A DNA stretch of 64,000 bases from Mucilaginibacter pankratovii (lineage in GTDB: Bacteria > Bacteroidota > Bacteroidia > Sphingobacteriales > Sphingobacteriaceae), in the NCBI RefSeq assembly GCF_014773265.1, contig NZ_JACWMY010000011.1, forward strand, positions 203,977 through 267,976. The letters are read 5' to 3'. A program made the translations under genes and the position numbers. The notes below the pieces were generated by a model. That model made no database searches and was not told the DNA's origin. It saw only the letters and a list, made by a program, of their open reading frames with translations. Positions 52,378-60,717 of this stretch are shown here, one piece after another. The number at the start of each line of letters is the position of its first letter. The stretch's first letter is position 1.

Positions 52378-54482
52378 GGTTTGGCTTGTTTTAGGTTTTT
52401 ATAATAGCTGCGCGACAGCCCCATATCTGCAGACTGGCCATCCGTTGATGGCATCAACTTGGGCGCGGCAAGCGTTTTTTGGATAGCACGCTCTACAATA
52501 CCGATATCAGTTATGTTTACCTTTTGTACGGATAAGATCCTGCGCATAGCGCTTAATGCGGTTAGGTATATTCCCGGTTGTGCCGAAGCGCGTACGCTTA
52601 ATTGCTGGTTGGCTACCTGTAACACACGATTATCGGCAACGCTTAAAACAGGCCGTATCTTCAGTTGCTCCAAAACCTCCACCGCCTTTTTCAACCCTTC
52701 AAACTGATCGGCACCGGGTTTTATTTCCTGTTTATTTATGGGTTGAATCACCTTGTCCAACTCTCCTGTGAGGCGTTTATCCAGCTTGATAGGCGTAGGG
52801 TTGTAAGCCGTTTTAGCCACGTAGGAGCGCGATTTCTGCTGCAGATCTTTCAATAATCTTAACGCTTTATAGGCGAAAGGCAAGGCTGCTTGCGGTTTGT
52901 ACAGGCGCAACTGTAACTCCGCCTTCCACATTTCGGTAAGGGTGGCTTTTAACTGCGCTTTAATGGCGGGTTCGAAAAACTGGGCGTCTTCGGCCTTATC
53001 GTGGTCGTCGGTATATTCTTTCAGGATCTTGGCGGCGTTACTGAAATCTGCCGGGTCGGCAACGCCATCGCTGCTTTTGGGGCCTTCTCCGGTTTCGTCT
53101 TCCTCGCCAAGGAATTTGCCGTAGCGCAGGCGCAGCAGTTTTTGGTCGATACCCAGGTCGTTACTGCGGGCGTTGAATTTTTCTACCGAGATGCTATCCT
53201 TATCCTTCAGTAATTTCTCGGCATCAATGATAATTTGCCGCTCGCTACGGAAGAACTCCGGTTTGAGGTTGGCACCGCTTAACACGCCATCCATGCTTAG
53301 CAATTCGGCGGTATCCTGAAGAGCAACGGTAAATACATCGGTGCGGCTTTGCTGCTGATGGGTGTCTTTTGCATCCACATAGAAGTATAGCTCGTCGCCC
53401 GGTTCCATGTTCAGCGCTGGCAGACTGATGAGTTTTTGTACATCGTACTTCGGCTGCCCGGCAAATGCCGTACTAAAGTTCAGTTTATACTCTTTAAACT
53501 TAACACCCTCGCCGCGGCCTTTGGCAACTGTGGCAATGATGAGCGCATCGGCAATGCCATAATCATCGGTTAAGGACGTGATGATATTTACTTGCGGCGC
53601 TTCGCCGGCATCAATATAAGTAGATGGCTTGGGCGTTTTTACATGGATCACCGGCGGGGCATCTTTGATAACCTGTACCTGGTAAAGCTCCGAGAGTTTA
53701 CCATCGATGCTCACCTGGTAAAAGCCGGGCTGCGTAATGGCTTTAGCAGCCTGCCATCGGGTGCCATCACCCGTATTTTTCAGGCTGATGCGTTCCTTAT
53801 CATTAAATAACAGGAACGCATTTTTAATGGCCACATTCGTTTTGATCTGCCAGGCCACGGTAGCGCCCTCTTCTGCTGAAAGATTGAACCTGTCCTGTTC
53901 CCGTTTGGTTTTGCGGGTATAGGCGGGCGGGGTAATAGTTAATTCGATACCATCAATCTGCGGGAGAATCTTTTCCATCGGGAATTTTTGCTCTGCAATT
54001 CCTATTCCTCTCGTCCATTTATGATGCTGCGAATGGTACAGGATTTTTACCGCCATAAAAAACAGCGCCGATAACGCCAATAGCAAAACCGACCGCCAAA
54101 GCCGTTTGGCAAATGGTTTGTGCTCAACCTCTAAATTATACAGCACACTTTCTGCTTTCGATCGCGCCAGCAATTGTAGAACATTCAACTCTCCCGCGGG
54201 CAATAAAAGCAGCCCGGTACTTTCCTGTAGTTCGGGGTATTCTTTATCCAAAAAGCCGGCTATTTTGCTGTTCCTAACACGCCACGGGCGGTGCAAAGCC
54301 AACATCAACCCAAATGACGCCCAGAATACCGGGAAGGCAAACCATACGATCCAGCCCAGCAGCAGAAATAGCCCCGCAGCCAACAGCGCAATCGCTGCCG
54401 ACAAAGCCGCATCCGCCAATACCTGGTACGTTATCCAGCGATGGCGCAGCGCATTTATTTTATATAGCGCCTGCTCAGCCAT
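52374..54482 (-). CDS. Large membrane-anchored protein of the MoxR/BatA cluster (DUF4175-like)
   Basis: The ATG at 54,482 (MAEQALYKINALRHRWITYQVLADAAL) gives 702 residues; the frame from 54,524 lies inside the BatA gene. Two helices at about 22-60 and one at about 126-144 anchor it. A long mostly beta-rich region (ELTITPPAYTRKTKREQ, then Ig-like stretches) and a long helical end (FEPAIKAQLKATLTEMWKAELQLRLYKPQAALPFAYKALRLLKDLQQ) resemble DUF4175-type proteins found with MoxR operons. The stop overlaps the next gene by four bases and the start overlaps BatA by eight. The role is unknown. Confidence 0.75.
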   Translation of the reverse strand: MAEQALYKINALRHRWITYQVLADAALSAAIALLAAGLFLLLGWIVWFAFPVFWASFGLMLALHRPWRVRNSKIAGFLDKEYPELQESTGLLLLPAGELNVLQLLARSKAESVLYNLEVEHKPFAKRLWRSVLLLALSALFFMAVKILYHSQHHKWTRGIGIAEQKFPMEKILPQIDGIELTITPPAYTRKTKREQDRFNLSAEEGATVAWQIKTNVAIKNAFLLFNDKERISLKNTGDGTRWQAAKAITQPGFYQVSIDGKLSELYQVQVIKDAPPVIHVKTPKPSTYIDAGEAPQVNIITSLTDDYGIADALIIATVAKGRGEGVKFKEYKLNFSTAFAGQPKYDVQKLISLPALNMEPGDELYFYVDAKDTHQQQSRTDVFTVALQDTAELLSMDGVLSGANLKPEFFRSERQIIIDAEKLLKDKDSISVEKFNARSNDLGIDQKLLRLRYGKFLGEEDETGEGPKSSDGVADPADFSNAAKILKEYTDDHDKAEDAQFFEPAIKAQLKATLTEMWKAELQLRLYKPQAALPFAYKALRLLKDLQQKSRSYVAKTAYNPTPIKLDKRLTGELDKVIQPINKQEIKPGADQFEGLKKAVEVLEQLKIRPVLSVADNRVLQVANQQLSVRASAQPGIYLTALSAMRRILSVQKVNITDIGIVERAIQKTLAAPKLMPSTDGQSADMGLSRSYYKNLKQAKP

Positions 54483-55950
54483 TGGTTGTAGGTTTAGTTT
54501 TGTGGGATAACCAGCGCTCGGCAAAAAATACTGCCATGAGCATCAGCCAAAAATAGGGTGATATGTCCTTTGGGTTTGCTGCCGCGATCGAGGAAGGTGT
54601 AAAGCTATTGACGATATTGTTGGGCATTAATTGCGTATGGCTAAGCACACGCCTGTCGTATTCCGCTGACACTGTATATGATTTGCCGTTCAGCAACCTT
54701 AAGATCTGCTTTGGGAAATTATCGTTCCAAACCAGATCACTCCAGGCGGGGTTAAAATGGGTGTAAAAATGATAAATATTTGCAGCCCCCCTTTGCTCAC
54801 GGTTTAACAGCGCTTTGCCAAATCCGTCCTGCCATACAGCATCCGCGTAAGGATCGGCATGAACGCGTTTGGTTAAAGAGATATTGCCAGGGCTGATAAT
54901 TGTATGTGTATCGATGATCTTCCCGCTCTCGTATCTAAAAACATTCGCCGTGCTTGCCAGTAACCGGCTATCGACAGGCGCATCAGACAACCAAAACAAC
55001 CACGTTTGCCCTGCACGGATTTGCCCCGGGGAACTATACTGCTTTACGCTCGCCTTTTCGCCGGTAAAGGCGGTTGCCGCCTGCAATGCAGCCTTTAAAT
55101 AACTGGCATCAACAGCATATTTATCTGTGTAAATGGCGATACTTAGCGTGGCGGTGTCAACGGCAACGGATGGTTGATCAGTATTTTTCAGACTTACCTT
55201 CGGTTGGCCATTTTGCACATTAACCGTGACATCGCTATTGCCGTCTGCCTGCATAGTTTCGTTGGCAAACATGGTGCCGGAGGGCGCACTACCGCCCAGT
55301 GTAACTTTTATTTCGCCGTTATTACTTATCCATGCAGCGGCTATCCAGCGGCTTGTGGAGTCTGCCGGGGTGTACGTTTTCCAGCTGAGGTTTAAGTTTG
55401 TTTGTGGCTTCTCGCCTTTAAAATAAATGGCGCTGTTGGGGGTAATGATATAAACGCCTGCAGAATTACGCACTTTGCTATCAAGTGCCTTCACCAACGC
55501 CCAGTAATTGCTTTGGACAGTAGTATCTTTCAAGCCAGTATCGGCCAATAGTTTTTGCCAATCCTGTTTCGCGAAGCCTTTATTAAAATAGTGAAACTCG
55601 TAACCGGCTTTCATCAGTGAATCTACCTGTGGCTTAAACTTTTGGTAGCTTTCATTGAAATTTTCTTTGGGGATCAACACCCAGCCTTTCGCCTTTTTAT
55701 CCGGCGAGAAGTACGACCAAAGTGGTCCTGCCAAAAAGAAAGCCAGTAAGGCCAGCAGCAGGCAGCGCAGTATCAGCAGTAAAATGTCTAATAATTTAAG
55801 GCTGCGACTGGTGGTTTTAGAGGCTTCGGTAATGAGCGATATACTGCCTACTTTCAGCGTTTTACCCGGGCGGATATTCCATAGGTGGATCAGTATCGGG
55901 ATGCTAAGGGCAGCCAATGCGAAGAACCATATTGGGGATAGGAAACTCAT
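54475..55950 (-). CDS. BatA N-terminal domain membrane protein
   Basis: A 491-residue protein with the BatA-type start MSFLSPIWFFALAALSIPILIHLWNIRPGKTLKVGSI, a second helix (LKLLDILLLILRCLLLALLAFFLAGPLW, 52-80) and a C-terminal helix (YFWLMLMAVFFAERWL). The central periplasmic portion (about 80-460) contains alpha/beta segments like a VWA fold without clear MIDAS residues. BatA proteins belong to the aerotolerance (Bat) system with MoxR. It overlaps the downstream gene by eight bases. Between it and the upstream DUF58 gene is an inverted-repeat element, which may break the operon. Confidence 0.85.
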   Translation of the reverse strand: MSFLSPIWFFALAALSIPILIHLWNIRPGKTLKVGSISLITEASKTTSRSLKLLDILLLILRCLLLALLAFFLAGPLWSYFSPDKKAKGWVLIPKENFNESYQKFKPQVDSLMKAGYEFHYFNKGFAKQDWQKLLADTGLKDTTVQSNYWALVKALDSKVRNSAGVYIITPNSAIYFKGEKPQTNLNLSWKTYTPADSTSRWIAAAWISNNGEIKVTLGGSAPSGTMFANETMQADGNSDVTVNVQNGQPKVSLKNTDQPSVAVDTATLSIAIYTDKYAVDASYLKAALQAATAFTGEKASVKQYSSPGQIRAGQTWLFWLSDAPVDSRLLASTANVFRYESGKIIDTHTIISPGNISLTKRVHADPYADAVWQDGFGKALLNREQRGAANIYHFYTHFNPAWSDLVWNDNFPKQILRLLNGKSYTVSAEYDRRVLSHTQLMPNNIVNSFTPSSIAAANPKDISPYFWLMLMAVFFAERWLSHKTKPTTNG

Positions 55951-56030
55951 TTATTGGGAGTGGGGAGTGGTGAATGGCCTTGAACCCCTGTGTGTACGAA
56001 GCATAGCGCAAATGTCCGCTTGCATATTTT

Positions 56031-56157
56031 ACTCACCCCGACATCGCTACCGCTTGTCGACCCTCTCTGCTCCGCAAAGAGGGTGAAGAAAAAGAAAAAA
56101 GAGTTCCCCTCTTTCCGAAGGAGAGAGGGGGCAGGGGGTGAGTCAACTCGCGACGCG
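56031..56157. repeat. Intergenic inverted-repeat element, GACTCACCCC type, copy 2
   Basis: It starts ACTCACCCCGACATCGC, then CGACCCTCTCTGCTCCGCAAAGAGGG. An A/G-rich middle and CCCCTCTTTCCGAAGGAGAGAGGGGGCAGGGGGTGAGTCAACTCGCGACGC follow. It is the same design as copy 1 at 36,728-36,888, here inserted between the DUF58 and BatA genes. Confidence 0.85.
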
Positions 56158-56245
56158 GACATGATCATCATGCTTCGAACCTTCCAAATTTCAAACCCAT
56201 CGCCATATAAAAATCCACTATAAAGTTCCATAAGCACTTCTCTCA

Positions 56246-57124
56246 TCATAACGCCCCCTTCTTCCTTTGCACCAAAAAATCCCGCAGTGCTTCATCCAAT
56301 GGCTGCGCCGTGCTCAGCATCCGGTAGGCGATGCGTTTGCCTAATAATCCTGAACGAATCATCGCCAAATGCCCCTGCAGTTTTGCTGTATAGGTTTCTT
56401 TTGCGCGTTGCGCGTTTACCTGGATGGTTTCGCCGGTTTCCAGGTCTTCTAAAGTGGAGTAGCCTTTAAAATCAAAATCCAGTTCGTTCTGCCCCATCAG
56501 GTGAAAAACGATGATCTCGTGCTTCAATGCCGCCAGCGATGTTAATAAAGCATTGATCTCCCCGTCTGCCTGGTACATATCGGTAATAAAAACCAGCAAT
56601 TCCTTGCGGCCGCTGCCTGCAAACAACTCTTTATAATGTATAGGTTTGGTGAACGTGCCTGACGGATCCACCTGTTGCAAATGGTAAAACAGCCGCTGCA
56701 AATGCTGCGGGTCGGGTTTGGAGGGGAGCGAGAACAGTTCTCCATCCTTAAACACATTCAGCGCTACGCTATCACCCTGCAGGTTGGCCAAATAGGCCAG
56801 CGACGCCGCAAGGGCTTTGGCATAATCTATTTTCTTAATTCCGTTATCATCATGGTTCATAGATGCGCTGGCATCTACCAAAAACCTTACGGAGATGCTT
56901 GTTTCAATCTCCGATTCGCGGATGTAATACCGGTCGCTTCGGGCAAACATGCGCCAGTCCAGCCACCTCAGGTCGTCCCCCGGCTGGTAGCTGCGGTACT
57001 GGCTAAACTCCAGTCCGGGGCCTTTTACGGTACTTTTATTGAACCCATTCATAAAGCCATCGATAACCGTTTTCGCCAGTAGTGGCAAATCCTTAATGGT
57101 CATTAATACTTTAGGGTCGAGCAT
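56246..57124 (-). CDS. DUF58 (VWA-like) domain protein
   Basis: A 292-residue protein. The DUF58 signature KGPGLEFSQYRSYQPGDDLRWLDWRMFARSDRYYIRESEIET stands at about 36-78. The following VWA-like fold has FLVDASASMNH (about 86-96), the DxSxS metal site. No membrane helix or signal is present, so it is cytoplasmic or on the inner face. With the MoxR gene upstream it makes the classical MoxR-DUF58 pair, in which the ATPase acts as a chaperone for metal-cofactor or complex assembly. The gap to moxR is about 115 bases. Confidence 0.9.
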   Translation of the reverse strand: MLDPKVLMTIKDLPLLAKTVIDGFMNGFNKSTVKGPGLEFSQYRSYQPGDDLRWLDWRMFARSDRYYIRESEIETSISVRFLVDASASMNHDDNGIKKIDYAKALAASLAYLANLQGDSVALNVFKDGELFSLPSKPDPQHLQRLFYHLQQVDPSGTFTKPIHYKELFAGSGRKELLVFITDMYQADGEINALLTSLAALKHEIIVFHLMGQNELDFDFKGYSTLEDLETGETIQVNAQRAKETYTAKLQGHLAMIRSGLLGKRIAYRMLSTAQPLDEALRDFLVQRKKGAL

Positions 57125-57239
57125 GGAACCGGGATTAAGGGATTTATTGGATTTTTATTTTGTCTGAACCTTGATTTATGGGATTAAAGGATAACCCTGA
57201 TTTTAATCGTAAAAATCGGCTAAATCCGCTTCATCCCGG

Positions 57240-58235
57240 TTACAGGCTTCCTGTTCTTTCTATCACTTTCAGCAACTCCTCCGTCACTCTGTCAGAAGTG
57301 ATGCCTTCTGCTTCCGCTTTAAAGTTCATCAGGATGCGGTGCCTTAAAACGGCCGGAGCCATGGCGTGGATATCCTCCATCAATACCGAATATCTGCCTT
57401 TTAGCAAAGCTCTTGCCTTAGCCGTCAGAATCAATGCCTGCCCTGCGCGGGGGCCGGCGCCCCATCGTACCCATTCTTTTACGTAGGCAACTTCTGTGGT
57501 ATCCGGCCGGGTAGCGCGGATGATATGGCTTACGTAGCGCGTCAGGTCCTCGTTGATGGTTACCTGCCGCACCAGTTCCTGTGCCTGGGTTATTTCTTCG
57601 GCGGTTATAACGGCTTTTACATCGGCCTTTTTTGTGCCGGTAGTGCGGTTCAGTATCGCAAATTCTTCCTGCTCGGTGGGGTAGCCAATTTTTATCAGCA
57701 GTAAAAACCTGTCCAACTGTGCCTCGGGTAGTGGGTAGGTTCCTGCCTGCTCTATGGGGTTTTGCGTTGCGAGGATAAAGAAAGGTTTATCCAGGGGGTA
57801 CGTTTGCCCGCCGTAGGTCACTTCAAATTCCTGCATGGCTTCCAGCAGGGCCGATTGTGTCTTCGGCGGCGTCCGGTTTATCTCATCTGCCAGTATAATA
57901 TTGGCAAACAGCGGACCTTTGTTAAATTTAAAAAACCGTTTGCCCGTAGCATGGTCTTCCTCCAATATTTCGGTACCGATGATATCCGTCGGCATCAGAT
58001 CGGGCGTAAACTGGATGCGCCTGAACGCGAGGTGCAATGCTTGCGACATGGTTTTAACGATCAGCGTTTTTGCCAGCCCGGGTACACCCTCCAGCAGGCA
58101 GTGGCCGCCGGCCAAAAAGGCCACTAATAGTTCATCCAGTATATGATCCTGCCCCACAATTACCTTTTGGATCTCGGTTTTTAGCTGGGGTAACTTGGCA
58201 AGCAGGCTTTTGATATGAGTTTCGGTAAGTTCCAA
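57240..58235 (-). CDS. MoxR family AAA+ ATPase
   Basis: A 331-residue AAA+ protein. Walker A is EGVPGLAKT at about 49-57. Walker B is ILADEINRTPPKTQSALLEAMQE near 114-136. Sensor 1 FFILATQNPIEQAGTYPLPEAQLDRF is near 150-175, and later GPRAGQALILTAKARALLKGR is typical of MoxR. It should act as a chaperone ATPase on the DUF58/BatA proteins encoded downstream. It is the promoter-proximal gene of the minus-strand cluster and is divergent from the DUF4159 gene. An inverted repeat sits between those two starts (58,264-58,379). Confidence 0.94.
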   Translation of the reverse strand: MELTETHIKSLLAKLPQLKTEIQKVIVGQDHILDELLVAFLAGGHCLLEGVPGLAKTLIVKTMSQALHLAFRRIQFTPDLMPTDIIGTEILEEDHATGKRFFKFNKGPLFANIILADEINRTPPKTQSALLEAMQEFEVTYGGQTYPLDKPFFILATQNPIEQAGTYPLPEAQLDRFLLLIKIGYPTEQEEFAILNRTTGTKKADVKAVITAEEITQAQELVRQVTINEDLTRYVSHIIRATRPDTTEVAYVKEWVRWGAGPRAGQALILTAKARALLKGRYSVLMEDIHAMAPAVLRHRILMNFKAEAEGITSDRVTEELLKVIERTGSL

Positions 58236-58263
58236 TGTTGTTAGTATTTGTATTCAATTTTCA

Positions 58264-58379
58264 GGACGTCATGCTGAACTTGTTTCAGCACCCCATAGGA
58301 CAGGTAGCCAATGCGCTAACGGCCTTGCATAGCCGCCCGCTTTGCATGTGGGGTGCCGAAACAAGTTCGGCATGACGTA
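58264..58379. repeat. Intergenic inverted-repeat element, copy 5 (TCATGCTGAAC type)
   Basis: The ends are ACGTCATGCTGAACTTGTTTC (58,264) and GAAACAAGTTCGGCATGACGT. Inside, AGCACCCCATAGGACAGG pairs partly with a GCATGTGGGGTGC end. TTGCATAGCCGCCCG occurs as in copies 2 and 3. It stands in the divergent spacer between moxR and the DUF4159 gene. The rest of 58,236-58,544 holds A/T-rich sequence with no gene. Confidence 0.85.
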
Positions 58380-58544
58380 GTTTTATATATCGCCCCCAAT
58401 CCCTTCACAAGATATTACCCTTTTAACTAAATACCATGCTTTTTTACCAAAAACCCAACAAAGTATCTAAAACTTTACAACCTTGTCAGGTTTATAATAG
58501 CGGGCGGGCAGAAATTTTATCCTAATTTTAGGGTTTTGGAACAG

Positions 58545-59171
58545 ATGGCACAGGGCGCAAAATTCACTTTTACCAGGTTAAGCTACCATAGCGGCGATTG
58601 GGATACCGACCAGCGCATGCCCTCTAACCTGCTTAACTCGCTGGTAGAATACACCACCATCTCTATCGATCCGCACGAAAAAGTTGTGCCGCTTAGCAGC
58701 GATGATATTTTTAATTACCCCTTCTGTTACCTTAGCGGCCACAAGCTGGTGCAGTTTGACGCGCAGGAAAAAGCTAACTTTAAAAAGTATGTGCAAAACG
58801 GCGGCTTTGTGTTTGTGGATGATTGCAACCACGATATCGACGGGCTGTTCGCCAAATCCTTCGAAACGCAAATGGCGGCTTTGTTTGGGCCAACGGCATT
58901 AAAAAAAATCCCTAATAACCATAAGCTGTACCACTCCTTCTTTAGTTTTGATAAAGGGCCGCCAACAACCGCTTTCGAGCTGAACGGCTGGGGCGACGAC
59001 CTGGTGCACGATTACCTGAAAGCCATTGAAGTAAACGGGCGCATCGCCGTACTGTACAGCAGCAAAGATTACGGCTGCGAATGGGACTACGATTTCCGCA
59101 ATAAGCGCTTTTTGGCGGAAGATAATACCAAGTTCGGGGTGAATATTATTGTTTATGCCATGAACTCGTGA
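58545..59171 (+). CDS. DUF4159 domain protein
   Basis: The ATG at 58,545 gives 208 residues (MAQGAKFTFTRLSYHSGDWDTDQRMPSN); a TTG at 58,536 would add three. The pattern FTFTRLSYHSGDWDTDQRMPSNLLNSLVEYTTIS and NYPFCYLSGHKLVQFDAQEKANFKKYVQNGGFVFVDDCNHD is that of DUF4159, an alpha/beta (ThuA/GATase-like) domain. DUF4159 proteins often have a signal peptide; none is seen here, and no upstream start would provide one. It diverges from moxR; members of this family occur in MoxR/Bat neighbourhoods, which supports a shared role. Confidence 0.88.
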   Translation: MAQGAKFTFTRLSYHSGDWDTDQRMPSNLLNSLVEYTTISIDPHEKVVPLSSDDIFNYPFCYLSGHKLVQFDAQEKANFKKYVQNGGFVFVDDCNHDIDGLFAKSFETQMAALFGPTALKKIPNNHKLYHSFFSFDKGPPTTAFELNGWGDDLVHDYLKAIEVNGRIAVLYSSKDYGCEWDYDFRNKRFLAEDNTKFGVNIIVYAMNS

Positions 59172-59215
59172 TGCAGCGGCTTAATTAATTATCTTAGCGC
59201 AGATTATTAGACCAC

Positions 59216-59845
59216 ATGAACGATAGCTACTACATCCAGGTAAAAAACGAGCAAACCGGCCCCTTCACACTAAAGGAACTGTTTGAGCAAGATCTTGATG
59301 TGGATACGATGGTTTTAACACCCGGTAATGAGGAATGGCAGGAAGCATCATACGTACCCGAGCTGTTTGAATATTTTGAGCAACAAGGCATCTACCTCCC
59401 TACCGAAGGCAACCTGGCCAGCTTTTGGATAAGGTTGCTGGCCTACATTTTAGACCTGTTTTTCATATCGATAGTACTCTCTATAGTTGCTCAGGATTAC
59501 GTAATGCAGCTATCGAAAACCTTCTATGCCGAAAACCCGACGCCGGAACAGGCGGTAGAGCGGTTTAAATATAGCATGGCGCTGTATGTGCTGCTGGCTT
59601 TATATAACACGCTTTGCGAATCGACGCCAATGCGAGGCAGTATTGGTAAAAAGTTATGCAGGCTTGCTGTAGTAGATGCCGATGGCCGCAGGCTTGGTGT
59701 TGGCAGGGCGCTGCTGCGCAATTTCTTCAAAATACTTTCAAGCATCCCTTTAAATATCGGCTACCTGCCCATCCTTTGGAACCAGCGCCGCCAGGGCTGG
59801 CATGACATGGTTGCCAAAACCTACGTTATCCGCCGCGAGGCATAG
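59216..59845 (+). CDS. GYF_2/RDD membrane protein, copy 1
   Basis: A 209-residue protein. The N-terminal domain (about 4-58, YYIQVKNEQTGPFTLKELFEQDLDVDTMVLTPGNEEWQEASYVPELFEYF) is a GYF-like (DUF4339) protein-binding fold. The rest is an RDD membrane domain with two or three helices (SFWIRLLAYILDLFFISIVLSIV, YVLLALYNTLCES, LGVGRALLRNFFKIL). It probably binds a proline-rich partner on the cytoplasmic side and spans the membrane. A paralogue lies 168 bases downstream. RDD proteins are linked to transport of small solutes or ions, but this is not established. Confidence 0.88.
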   Translation: MNDSYYIQVKNEQTGPFTLKELFEQDLDVDTMVLTPGNEEWQEASYVPELFEYFEQQGIYLPTEGNLASFWIRLLAYILDLFFISIVLSIVAQDYVMQLSKTFYAENPTPEQAVERFKYSMALYVLLALYNTLCESTPMRGSIGKKLCRLAVVDADGRRLGVGRALLRNFFKILSSIPLNIGYLPILWNQRRQGWHDMVAKTYVIRREA

Positions 59846-60013
59846 TTGCTATAATTTATTAATGATGCCGGCAGCGCGGGTTGCCGGTGCGGGGCGCATC
59901 CCAATTGTATCTGCAAGATTTTATAAAAACAAATAAAATCTCAGCGCATGCCGATGTGCTTAAAACTGTAATCGCCGCAAAAATATTCTTGTTTATTACC
60001 TATCTTTCGCTTG

Positions 60014-60643
60014 ATGATAAACAGCTACTATATACTGGAGAACGGCGAGAAAACAGGGCCATACACGCAATACGAATTAATGGATATGGGTCTTGATATT
60101 CATACCATGGTGCTATCTCCGCTGGACGAAGACTGGCAGCAGGCCTGCGACCTGCCGGAGTTTAACGAATATTTCGAACAACAGGGCTACCTGTTCCCCA
60201 CTGCCACTAACCTGGCCTCGTTTTGGTGGCGCTTGCTGGCTTACCTGCTGGATTATATTATTATAATCGTTATTGTGGCGGTGTTTTTTATAGTGCTTTC
60301 TATTATCATTGGTTTAACAGGCGGCAGCCCTATTCTTACCGATGACGAAAGCTCTACCAAAACCGAACCTATTTTAAACTTAGTTGGCATATTGGCTATG
60401 ATCTCTTATCACTCCATCTGCGAAGCTACTCGACTAAGGGGCGGGCTGGGCAAAAAAATATGTAAACTATCCGTAGTTGATGCTAACGGCATGCGCATTA
60501 GTTTCGGTAAGGCATTGTCGCGTAACTTAGGTAAGATATTATCCAGTATGGTAATTGGCATGGGCTTTTTAAGCATCTTTTGGGATGATCATCGCCAGGG
60601 CTGGCACGATCACCTGGCTAAAACATATATTATAAAGCATTAA
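60014..60643 (+). CDS. GYF_2/RDD membrane protein, copy 2
   Basis: The ATG at 60,014 gives 209 residues (MINSYYILENGEKTGPYTQYELMDMGLDIHTMVLSPLDEDWQQ). The domain order is the same as in the gene before it: GYF-like part to about residue 55, then SFWWRLLAYLLDYIIIIVIVAVFFIVLSIIIGL, SYHSICEATRLRGGLGKKICKL and the late LSIFWDDHRQGWHDHLAKTYII. The ends (RQGWHD...AKTYVI / AKTYII) match between the two copies, so they arose by tandem duplication. The transmembrane part differs in sequence. It lies 74 bases before the second tldD. Confidence 0.88.
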   Translation: MINSYYILENGEKTGPYTQYELMDMGLDIHTMVLSPLDEDWQQACDLPEFNEYFEQQGYLFPTATNLASFWWRLLAYLLDYIIIIVIVAVFFIVLSIIIGLTGGSPILTDDESSTKTEPILNLVGILAMISYHSICEATRLRGGLGKKICKLSVVDANGMRISFGKALSRNLGKILSSMVIGMGFLSIFWDDHRQGWHDHLAKTYIIKH

Positions 60644-60717
60644 AATTTGTTAAATAGCAGTCGCACGCTAACGCCTGCGTATTTATATCATTATATTAGG
60701 CTTTTAAACGTATCACC

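Noticed and set aside
55947..56249. 100-residue minus-strand frame between BatA and DUF58
   Set aside because: It is made mostly of the GACTCACCCC repeat element copy 2.
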